From NCBI GenBank assembly GCA_911728435.2, contig OU452213.1, positions 1,033,834 to 1,097,833 on the forward strand: a stretch of DNA of 64,000 nucleotides. Reading direction: 5' to 3'. Positions 1 through 12,500 of the stretch are shown in pieces. This DNA comes from Apoderus coryli (lineage: Eukaryota > Arthropoda > Insecta > Coleoptera > Attelabidae). The position numbers and the translations under genes were made by a program. Under the pieces are notes generated by a model. It was not told where the DNA came from and searched no databases. It saw only the letters and a program-made list of their open reading frames with translations. Numbering within the stretch: position 1 is the first letter of the stretch; the number at the start of each line of letters is the position of its first letter.

Positions 1-543
1 TACATGGATCTCTTTGATCTGGTACTTTTGGTTCTGGAGCGATGCGGCAATTCGTGAATGGATCACCAGTAAAACTATCAGGACATGAACATGTTGGTAT
101 GTGATTAATAACGTCACATCTAGCATTCTGTCCACATGTTCCGGGGCACGGATCTTTGCATTTGTTTCGGATGCAAGCCTTATCCCGTGAACATTCAGTG
201 CTTAAAACACACTCAGGTCTGCAGGATTCGTAGGGATTTCCGATATATTCTGGCAAGCATGTACATAATCCATTATCGCATTGTGCATTTGGTCCACACG
301 GCGATGGATTGCAAGGATCCTTTGGTCGTTCAGTTGTTTGTGGGAGAACATTACAGTAAGCAAATGGATCACCAGTAAAGCCCTCTGAGCAAGAGCAAAT
401 TGGTAAATGATTAAGAACTGTACACTGAGCATTGGTTCCGCATGAGCCTGGACATGGATCTTTACATTTTTGATTGATACAAGCTAAACTGCTTCCACAT
501 TCAGAAGATAGAACACATTCCGGTCTACAATTTGGTGGAGCAC
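1..543 (-). CDS. dpy: dpy exon E45 (runs off window start)
   Basis: About 181 codons seen, open to base 1. APPNCRPECVLSSEC linker, EGF (LNHLPICSC, GDPFAYC), next module with an unusually short first EGF (CGPNAQCDNGLCTC), linker RPECVLSTEC, EGF (INHIPTCSC, GDPFTNC), and a third module beginning DQRDPC at the window edge. Acceptor TTTACAG. The gene continues past the window toward the expected ZP domain. Confidence 0.88.
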
Positions 544-3500
544 CTGTAAAAAGTCACGATAGATTTGATTGAGTAAAATTTAACTAATAATTCGTGTTTA
601 CCTATGAATTCCGGTAGACATGAACAAGATGGTGAATTTCCCACAATTCTACATTGCGAATTCGGTCCACACGGTGAGGGATGGCATGATGGTGGTCGTT
701 CAGTAATTTCTGGTGGTTGCTCCACTGGTTGTGGTGAGCATCTACTGAATGGATCACCTGTGAATCCAGGTGGACATGCACAGATGGGATTGTGGTTACG
801 TGTTGTACACTGAGCACCCAATCCGCATGTGTTTGGACATGGATCCGCACATTTTTTATTGACACATGATTTGTCTAGTGAGCATTCGGAACTTACTACG
901 CATTCAGGACGGCAAGTTGGTGGACTGCCTATTTATTAAAATAAAGTTATTTATAGAGTGCTACGTCTGGTGGCGTTTCACTGTAATTACAGCTGCTGCT
1001 GTCAGCAATCCATGCGAGAGCAAAGTAATCTTTGGATATAGAACACTCATCAAGGAAATAAAATGTCAAACTCTGGGTTTGGAATTGGTCAAGGATTTCT
1101 GACAGAATCACTGAACCAAGGATCATTTAGTTCGTGAAACCCTCCGTTATCGGGAAGCTGAATTTAGTGAAACTACGAGCCACCGACCGTTCCGATCCTT
1201 TGCATTTACATTATGATGAATTACAAATATAAAACACAGTAGTTTACATACCGATGTATTCTGGAAGACAAGAGCACACAGCCTGTTCGTTTACATTCCT
1301 ACACTGACTATTCGGTCCACATGGTGATGGTTGACAGGGATTCTCAGGCCTTTTCGGTGTCGGCGGTACTTCCTTACACTGGAAGAATGGATCACCGCTA
1401 TATCCCTCTAAACATGTACATGTTGGTATGTGATTCTGCACCAGACATTGTGCGAACACTCCACAAGTGCCTGGACATGGATCCACGCATTTATATGAAA
1501 CGCATGCTAATAAAAGATCGCAATCAGCGTTTACTTCGCATTCTCTTCGACAGCCTCGGTTTGTATCGTAAGGATCACCGTGATAGTCGGCAGCACAGAT
1601 ACATGCACCTGCACCGTTTCGTTCGCGACATTCTGCGTTCGGGCCACATGGTGATGGTTGGCATGGTGATGTAGGAGTGGCTTCAGTTGCTGAATGAAAA
1701 TTATACGTAAAAAATTAGTCGTTTTTAAATGATAACCGGTATATTATTTAACACAACCAGTAATGAATTGTTCAAATTCATCCAATTATTCGTTCAGAAT
1801 TTCACGAATTTATCGATTTTGATCTCTCTCTTCGCTGTGCATATGTTATACAGACATGTTCTTATGCACATGCAGCGTGTTTCTAAGCGTTTTCATCTAT
1901 AACTCAGCAACAATGGGCAACGCTGCAGTCCGGCGTATACAACGAGATACATACAACAACCTGACGGCCGGCTGTCGCCTTGCATATACACATAGTTGCC
2001 AGCGTTTAATTGCTCTAACACCTTAGCATATAGCAAACGAATCTTGCCATTTAAAAAAACAGCAAAGAAGCACGCTTCATGTAGGTATATGAAGCATATA
2101 TTATATATATATATATATATAAACACGACGAAAGCAATGAATTGAGCGCGGAAGATTTATCCTATTAAAAGTAGGTAACAAAATTAATTAGCTGTAAAAC
2201 TATACCTAGTGGTTAATAAAAAGTTAGTACACACTTAAACTAATGATTCTGAATAAATCCTTACATGGTGGTAGAGGCAGGAGACAAGTTGTATATGCAT
2301 CACCGGTATAACCTGGGTAGCAAGAGCACACCGGTTTATGGGTAATAACGGTACATTGTGCATTCACTGCACACAAACCGGGACAGGGATCACGGCATTT
2401 CTCATTTTGACATTGCAAATGATTGGGGCATTCCGAGTCACTCATACATTCAGGTCGGCAGTTTGGTGGTCGACCAATGTAGTTTTGCAAGCAAGAACAT
2501 GCAGCTTGACTACCAACTACTTTACATTGTGAATATGGACCGCAAGGTGATGGTACACAAGGATTTTCGGGTTTACGTACAGGTGGAGGTGCTAAAAAGT
2601 ATGATACAAATAGTAAAGAATAGAACTACATACAGTGCCAACCAAAACTCACGCATAAATTCGGTTTTTTTTTGTGAAGAAATCCTTGCACATTATGTAA
2701 TAATTATAAAAGTTAAAATGAATAAGATTAAAATAGATATTGTGAGTAATATAAAATGTCCCCGTGTTTAGAGGAAACGAAATACATCTGGCAACACCGC
2801 AATTGGTTTTAGAGACAGAGACGCACACGTATTGAGGGTGTTTTATAAGTTTTGTTTTAGCCTTTTTCGTATAACATAATTATAACGTTTATTATTATTA
2901 GAGTTTTACTTAGGAGAATAAATAAATATATACATATATACAGGCTGTTCCAGAAGAAAAACAACATGTAATTCCGTTGATGATTCCACGGTCGACCCTG
3001 TATATTCTCAAAAGTGATATGTGCGAGTTGTTTTTTGTAAAAAACTTTTCGTTTAAATATTATCGAACTTATGCCGGACTTTTGACCATCACTGTATAAT
3101 AATATAGTGTATTATAAACAGAAATAGGTAGTTAAAGCAGAAGATCTGAAGGAAAATTAAATAGTGCTTTTATAAAAAATCCAGTTCTCTTTTTTTTTTT
3201 ATTGCGGCCCTGGGATATTTTTGAGAATACAAGCACGTCGAGATTTACTAGTGATTCGCCATCATTTGCATAAATTTGAAATAATAATGTTTTTTTTTAA
3301 TTTTAACGAGAAGACTATTTTCGACAAGGTATTTGAGAAGTCGCTACAAAATTGGCGCCCAACGTGGGGCGTAACACATTGTAATTAATTATTAAAAGGT
3401 TGTCAGGGGATTTGTCAGTATTTTTTGTTTGAATATGTCATCTGTATAATATGTTTTCAATGATTTATATATAAAAGTTTTTATTTTAATTTCACGAGAA

Positions 3501-6500
3501 GATATTTGACAACGCGCTACAAAATTGGCGCCCAACGTGGGGCATAACACATTGTGATTAATTATTAAAAGGTTGTCAGGGGATTTGTCAGTATTTTTTG
3601 TTTGAATATGTCATCTGTATAATATGTTTTCAATGATTTATAAATAAAAGTTTTTATTTTAATTTCACGAGAAGATATTTGACAACGCGCTACAAAATTG
3701 GCGCCCAACGTGGGGCATAACACATTGTAATTAATTATTAAAAGGTTGTCAGGGGATTTGTCAGTATTTTTTGTTTGAATATGTCATCTGTATAATATGT
3801 TTTCAATGATGTATAAATAAAAGTTTTTATTTTAATTTCACGAGAAGATATTTGACAACGCGCTACAAAATTGGCGCCCAACGTGGGGCATAACACATTG
3901 TAATTAATTATTAAAAGGTTGTCAGGGGATTTGTCAGTATTTTTTGTTTGAATATGTCATCTGTATAATATGTTTTCAATGATTTATAAATAAAAGTTTT
4001 TATTTTAATTTCACGAGAAGATATTTGACAACGCGCTACAAAATTGGCGCCCAACGTGGGGCGCAACACATTGTATTTTTATTAATCTTTGTTAACATTT
4101 TTTTTGACATACAATGGTGGTTATTAGAAGGTTGGAGATTTGTCAGATTTTTTTTTAATGTGTCATCCAGATTAGAAGATGGGGAAAAACGCATCAGTGG
4201 CGTGCTTAAATCAAATGCTTTAACTACCGCTAGAATCTACTAATGAAAATGAAATAATAAAAATACAACATACTAGTAACTCTAGAACAGCTAATGAAAG
4301 GATCTCCAGTATAACCAACATTACAACTACATATAGGATTATGATTTAGGACTCTACATTCAGCATTTCGTACACAAGTACCAATGCAAGGATCTACACA
4401 CTTTTGCTTTACACATGCTTTGTCTTGTGGGCATTCTGAACTGACCACGCATTCAGGTCGACACATGGGCGGCGCACCAATGTAACCCACATTACATGAA
4501 CACACTGCGTGTCCATTTACTTCACGGCATTGGCTGTAGGGACCACATGGGGATGGACTGCATGGGTCACGAATATCATAATCTACAACTGTTTTTATTT
4601 TGTATTTAGGTTTTCAATATTTTTGGTGATTTTTCATTTGGTTTGGTTTAAAACATGGATACAAAAGGACCTCTTCTGAGAACAAGATCTTCCTTTGATT
4701 TAATCAATTTTTCGAGGTAAAACCTGTCATAAGCTGTCATTTTTTTATCCTCTAGAAAGACGTACAACAACCTCCATGGCTTCGAGCTTGCGTTGATGTT
4801 ATTTAAATTGAAAAATCGCATAAAACATATCTACAAATTCAATTGACTTTTCTGCCTTATCCTTCTTCCCTTTAGTAGCAAGTGTATTACTACGAAAGAA
4901 GTTCATCTCAGCTTCTTGCTTTGACGAGAAAGATCTCTATCTATTGCCCAACCGTTTATTATTGAGATAAATGAAGTATTGGTGAAGAAGCTATTGTATT
5001 CCGGGTTTCGGATCTTCAATAAGGGTGGATCAATCTTGAAAACATCTCATAGACCTGCGACTTAAGAAAACCCCAGAAGAAAAATTCCAGCGGGGTCAAA
5101 TCGCACGATCTTTGAGACCATTTCACGTCACCTTTGCAAGAGATAACCATTCCCTCAAATTGTTTATGCAGAATGATATATAGAGGCATTGTTGAAGTAT
5201 GGAAAATCTGATGCTACTAAAATGTGGCTAAATCCTAAGAAACCTACTTTTAACGACACACGAAAGTATGTTCTTGATTGTTCTGATTGTATTCACGGAA
5301 AAATTATTACGATGCCGAAGATGAGACAGTTGTAGCCAGTGAGATAGAGATCAGATGCATCCATGTCATAAACCAAAACCTTTAAAATATGCCTCACCAA
5401 CTGGAATCTTTAAACAGACATTGCTAGGATCACCAGAATAACCAACAATACATGTACATGATGGTGTATGGTTAATGACATTACATTCGGAGTTCAGTCC
5501 GCAGGTGCCAGGACAGGGATCGACACATTTATTATTTACACATGCCCTGCTGCGATCACAGTCGGAATTAGTTACGCATTCCGGTCGGCAACCAGTATAT
5601 GGATCACCGAAATAGTCTTGAATGCAAGTGCAAGCTCCAGCTCCATTTCGTTCTTTGCATAGAGCATTTGCTCCGCATGGTGAGGGATCGCAAGGTGTTG
5701 GCGGTCGTTCAGTGATAGGAGCTATAAGTTTGAAAGGAATTTCAAGATACAGTCTATAATGTACAGTGTAACTATTTCACGTTTTTCACTAATCTACATA
5801 ATATCCTTACTGGGTGGTATGAATCTACATCCACTAAATGGATCACCGGTATAACCAGCATTACATTGACATACAGGTGCATGCTTAACAACAATACAAG
5901 TGGCGAAAGCACCACATGAACCAGGACATGGATCTTTACATTTCTCATTTTGGCATGCAAGATTACCGGCACATTCGGCATTAATTGTACATTCTGGTCG
6001 GCAATTTGGCGCCCGACCAATATAGTTAGGTAAACATGAGCATGCAGCTTGTGTACCCACTGTTCTACATTGTGAGTTTAGCCCACACGGTGATGGTACA
6101 CATGGGTCTCTACTAGGTTCTATCACAGCAGTTTCTAAAAGAAGATAGGATTAGAGGAAAGATAGAAGTAAAGTTATAGTTTGGAATGTATGTCCTTTAT
6201 TTTATAGCTGCATCCATGAATAATTGGAATAACCAGTGTATAAAATAAGAAGATACATTCCTTGAACAAAGAAAAGTCAAACTAGCTTACTCTCTTCAAG
6301 AATACATCGTACAAAAGGATCACCAACATAATTCTGTGCACAACTACATATCGGATTATGATTGACCACTTGGCATTTGGCGTTAATGCCGCAAGTACCA
6401 GGACAAGGATCTACACATTTACTATTGACACATGCGCGATTCTGGGGACAATCTGCGCTTACCATACATTCAGGTCTACATGAGGGTGGAGCCCCAATAT

Positions 6501-9500
6501 ATTCAGATTGGCAAGAACATACTGCATGTTCGTTTATTGTGCGACACAAACTGTATGGTCCACATGGTGATGGTTGACAAGGATCACCTTTAGGGGGCGC
6601 TGGAGCTAAGGAAAGACAGTTTGTGAAAGAAAGCTTAGTAGTATAATAGAAGCGGAATTCTTACTAGGTAAAGGTTCTCTACAGGCGACAAGAGCATTTC
6701 CAGTAAAACCAGGTAGACAGGAACAAGTTGGTGCATGATTGGCTACAGTACATTCAGCATTCAATCCACAAATGCCCGGGCAGGGATCTTTACATTTATT
6801 ATTCACACACGCTCTATCTCTTTGGCAATCGCTATTTGTAACGCATTCTGGCCGACAACCAGTGTAGGGATCACCCAAGTATTCCGGTAAACAAATACAT
6901 GAACCTGCACCATTTCGTGCTTTACATAATGCATTAGCACCGCATGGAGATGGGTTACAAGGGTTGCGTTCTTCTTCTGATGGTTGAATAACTACAAATT
7001 GAGTAATAAGGTATATTGACATCGGGTTCGTGAGACTAATTCAAGTTACTTGGTATGGTTGTGCATCCAGCGAATGGATCTCCAGTATAGCCACTGTGAC
7101 AAGAACAAACTGGTCGATGTGTCACGACCACACACTGAGCATTGGCACCACATGATCCCGGACAAGGATCCACGCATCTTTCTCTTTGACATGCCAAATT
7201 ACTGGGACAATCTGCGTTTATACTGCATTCAGGACGACAGTTTGGAGGTCGCCCAATGTAATTAGGTTGACATGAGCAAGCGCCACTCTCACCAGCAATT
7301 TTACAAACAGAGTTCGGACCACATGGTGATGGTACACAAGGATTTACTGGCGCAACTGGCTCCACTCGTTCTAAAGCCAAAGAAAAACACGTTTCAACAA
7401 TTCGTTTAATCTTCTTTTGTAATTCTCTTACTTTCTTCCTGTAAACATCTGATGAAAGGATCACCAGTAAAGCCTGGTGCACAACTACAAATGGGATTAT
7501 GATTCACGACGCTACACCTAGCGTTCAGACCACAAGTACCAGGGCAAGGATCTTGACATTTCTTATTGATGCATGCTAAATCTAATGCACATTCAGCACT
7601 GATCAAACATTCTGGTCGACACATGGGCGGTGATCCAACATAATCAGATTGACAAGAGCATACTGCATGATCATTTACTACTCGACATTGGCTGTATGGA
7701 CCGCAAGGTGATGGATTGCAAGGTTCTCTTCTGGGTTCCACTACTACAGGCAAAGGTTGCAGTTAGATTGTTGAATGATATACTTGAAGTGTAAAGTACT
7801 ATAAATGAGTTCCATAAGTAGGAACTCATTTGTAGCACATACTTCATCAACTCTTAAGACTTCACATACTTGGAGGCGGTGAATGACATGCCACAGTTGG
7901 GTTTCCAGTGTAACCCTCAATACAGAAACATGATGGTACATGATTTGATACTCTACATTCAGCATTGATTCCACAAGTTCCAGGACAAGGATTTCTACAT
8001 TTATTTCCCACACAAGTCTTATCTCTGGAACAATCGCTATTCGTCACGCATTCCGGTCGACAACCGGTATATGGATCACCAAAATATTCTGGGAAACATG
8101 TACATGAGCCTGCACCATTACGTTCTTTACAAATGGCGTTAGCACCACATGGTGAAGGGTTACATGGTTCGCTAGGTGCTTCAACCGGTTGTCTTATTAA
8201 CGCACAACCATTAAATGGATCACCAGTATATCCGATTTGGCATTGGCAGCTTGGCGAGTGTTTTGTGACGAAGCATGTGGCGAATGCACCACATGAGCCT
8301 GGACAAGGGTCTTTACAGCGTTCGTTGATGCAAGCAAGATTGCCAGGACACTCTTCGTTGATTGTACATTCTGGGCGGCAGTTTGGTGGTCGACCAATGT
8401 ACTTTGGTAAGCAGGAGCAGACTGGCTGTGTGTTTATATTTCGACATTGTGAATATGAACCACATGGTGATGGTAGACAAGGGTTCTCAGGTTTAATAGG
8501 TACAGGAGGTTCTAAATAGACAGAAAATGAAATACAAGTTTAGTACAAGAGAGAAGTGAGAGTTTTAAGGCACTCCTGATCACTTGAAACCAGGAGTTTG
8601 GTAAAAACTAAAGCTCTAGTTCGAAACTTACTTTCTTCCTGAACACATCTAACGAAGGGATCACCAGTTAATCCAGATTGACAACTACATATAGGATTAT
8701 GGTTTACTACATTACATCTAGCATTCAAGCCACAAGTACCAGGGCAAGGATCCTGACATTTCTGATTTATGCATGCTTTATCCTGACCACAATCAGAACT
8801 ACTAATACATTCTGGGCGACATGAAGGAGGTGCTCCAATATAGTTTGCCTGGCATGAACAGACGGCATATCCGTTTATTTCTCGACATTGGCTAAATGGT
8901 CCACAAGGAGACGGTTGACAAGGATTGATCGGTTCTACTATAGCTACATAGAAAAGAGATAGGTTATAGAGATAGTACAGCTACACATAGTTCAGTAAAG
9001 CTTACTAGGTTCAACAGGTTGTAGTCGACATGCTTGCAAAGGACTTCCGATGTATCCTGGTGGACATTCACAGTTCGGTATGTGATTATTGACACGGCAT
9101 TCCGCATTGAGACCACAAGTGCCAGAACATGGATCAATACATTTGTTGTTAACACAAGCACGGGTTTTGGGACAGTCAGAATTCATAACACATTCAGGGC
9201 GACATCCAGTATAGGGATCTCCGAAGTATCCTTTGATACATGAGCAAGAACCCGCTCCATTTTGTTCGCGACATTCTGCGTTCGAACCGCATGGTGATGG
9301 ATTGCAAGGGTGTGGATGTTCTTCTATTACCACAACTAAAATATTTGATAGACCAGATACTTGTATGCAGAAGTTTCTTGAAATCTATTATAGGACAAGC
9401 TTTATCTTACTTTTTTGACAACCAGCAAACGGATCTCCAGTAAAGGTGTTTAAACAATAGCAGACCGGTACATGATTTACAGTTTTACATTGAGCATTTG

Positions 9501-12500
9501 CTCCACACGATCCAGGACATGGGTCTCTACACCTTTGATTTATGCACGCTTTCATAGACGCGCATTGCGTATGCACCGTGCATTCCGGTCGGCAATTCGG
9601 CGGTTGACCAAAGTAATTTGCTGCACAACTACATACAGCTCTACCATTCTGTTCGATACAGTTCGAGAATGAACCACAAGGTGTTGGAATGCAGGGGTTT
9701 TTAGGTTTTATAGGTTCGATTTCTACAGGTCGTTCTAAAAGAGAAAGTATAATATAGATTTGTAGCAGTTATAGACAAGAAGAATTGAAGAAAAGAGTGT
9801 AGTAATATTTATACATGAAGTTGATATCAACTTGCTTATTTCAAATGACACACCCTGTATATAATTCTAATTTTGGATTCCTTATCTAACTAACTTTAAA
9901 AAACGAAAAAAAAATTAAAACTTTTGAAATTCCCTACCACCTCTGAAATGCGTCTCACATATTCTAAAACACCCTGTATATTTGGGAGAAACTACCTGAT
10001 TTTAATTTTGATAAATAAACTATTGTTGTTATTGCTTACTATACATCTATTTGCTGGAGAATAACTTAAACTTTGGAGTTTCTTGCTTTTAATTATGCAT
10101 TTCTTAGCGGAGAACCAAATTAATAAAACGCCTGTCATTTAATTAATGATTAATGAATCAAATTAATTGTTAATTACGTTCCTCTTCTAGCGGAGAAACT
10201 TATCAATACGCCTACGTTTAGCAAATTGCGTTGACAAATATATAATTTTGATTACTTTTCGTTATGAAGTTGAATTTGATTATATAATTTGGTTTGGGAT
10301 AACTTAAACTTTGGAGTTTCTTGCTTTTAAATATGCATTTCTTAGCGGAGAACCAAATTAATACAACGCTTGTCATTTAATTAATGATTAATGAATCAAA
10401 TTAATTGTTAATTAAGTTCCTCTTTTAGCGGAGAAACTTATCAGTACACCTACGTTTAGAAAATTGCGTTGATAATTGATAATTTTGATTAATTTTCCTT
10501 ATGAAGTTGAATTTGATTATATAATTTGGTTTGGGATAACTTAAACTTTGGAGTTTCTTGCTTTTAATTATGCATTTCTTAGCGGAGAACCAAATTAATA
10601 CAACGCCTGTCATTTAATTAATGATTAATGAATCAAATTAATTGTTAATTAAGTTCCTCTTCTAGCGGAGAAACTTATCAGTACACCTACGTTTAGAAAA
10701 TTGCGTTGATAATTGATAATTTTGATTAATTTTCCTTATGAAGTTGAATTTGATTATATAATTTGGTTTGGGATAACTTAAACTTTGGAGTTTCTTGCTT
10801 TTAATTATGCATTTCTTAGCGGAGAACCAAATTAATACAACGCCTGTCATTTAATTAATGATTAATGAATCAAATTAATTGTTAATTAAGTTCCTCTTCT
10901 AGCGGAGAAACTTATCAATACGCCTACGTTTAGCAAATTGCGTTGACAAATATATAATTTTGATTACTTTTCGTTATGAAGTTGAATTTGATTATATAAT
11001 TTGGTTTGGGATAACTTAAACTTTGGAGTTTCTTGCTTTTAAATATGCATTTCTTAGCGGAGAACCAAATTAATACAACGCTTGTCATTTAATTAATGAT
11101 TAATGAATCAAATTAATTGTTAATTAAGTTCCTCTTCTAGCGGAGAAACTTATCAGTACACCTACGTTTAGAAAATTGCGTTGATAATTGATAATTTTGA
11201 TTAATTTTCCTTATGAAGTTGAATTTGATTATATAATTTGGTTTGGGATAACTTAAACTTTGGAGTTTCTTGCTTTTAATTATGCATTTCTTAGCGGAGA
11301 ACCAAATTAATACAACGCCTGTCATTTAATTAATGATTAATGAATCAAATTAATTGTTAATTAAGTTCCTCTTCTAGCGGAGAAACTTATCAGTACACCT
11401 ACGTTTAGAAAATTGCGTTGATAATTGATAATTTTGATTAATTTTCCTTATGAAGTTGAATTTGATTATATAATTTGGTTTGGGATAACTTAAACTTTGG
11501 AGTTTCTTGCTTTTAAATATGCATTTCTTAGCGGAGAACCAAATTAATACAACGCTTGTCATTTAATTAATGATTAATGAATCAAATTAATTGTTAATTA
11601 AGTTCCTCTTTTAGCGGAGAAACTTATCAGTACACCTACGTTTAGAAAATTGCGTTGATAATTGATAATTTTGATTAATTTTCCTTATGAAGTTGAATTT
11701 GATTATATAATTTGGTTTGGGATAACTTAAACTTTGGAGTTTCTTGCTTTTAATTATGCATTTCTTAGCGGAGAACCAAATTAATACAACGCCTGTCATT
11801 TAATTAATGATTAATGAATCAAATTAATTGTTAATTAAGTTCCTCTTCTAGCGGAGAAACTTATCAGTACACCTACGTTTAGAAAATTGCGTTGATAATT
11901 GATAATTTTGATTAATTTTCCTTATGAAGTTGAATTTGATTATATAATTTGGTTTGGGATAACTTAAACTTTGGAGTTTCTTGCTTTTAATTATGCATTT
12001 CTTAGCGGAGAACCAAATTAATACAACGCCTGTCATTTAATTAATGATTAATGAATCAAATTAATTGTTAATTAAGTTCCTCTTCTAGCGGAGAAACTTA
12101 TCGATACGCCTACGTTTAACAAATTGCGTTGACAAATATATAATTTTGATTACTTTTCGTTATGAAACTGAATTTGATTATATAATTTGGTTTGGGATAA
12201 CTTAAACTTTGGAGTTTCTTGCTTTTAATTATGCAGTTCTTAGCGGAGAACCAAATTAGTACAACGCCTGTCATTTAATTAATGATTAATGAATCAAATT
12301 AATTGTTAATTAAGTTCCTCTTCTAGCGGAGAAACTTATCAGTACACCTACGTTTAGAAAATTGCGTTGATAATTGATAATTTTGATTAATTTTCCTTAT
12401 GAAGTTGAATTTGATTATATAATTTGGTTTGGGATAACTTAAACTTTGGAGTTTCTTGCTTTTAATTATGCATTTCTTAGCGGAGAACCAAATTAATACA

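Noticed and set aside
2098..2121. TATA-rich stretch as promoter
   Set aside because: It is a (TA)n microsatellite inside an intron with no associated start site.
3290..4075. CRISPR-like array from regular 173-bp spacing
   Set aside because: The whole unit repeats, not short repeats with unique spacers, and the context is an insect intron. The primer-binding site identifies a retroelement leader.
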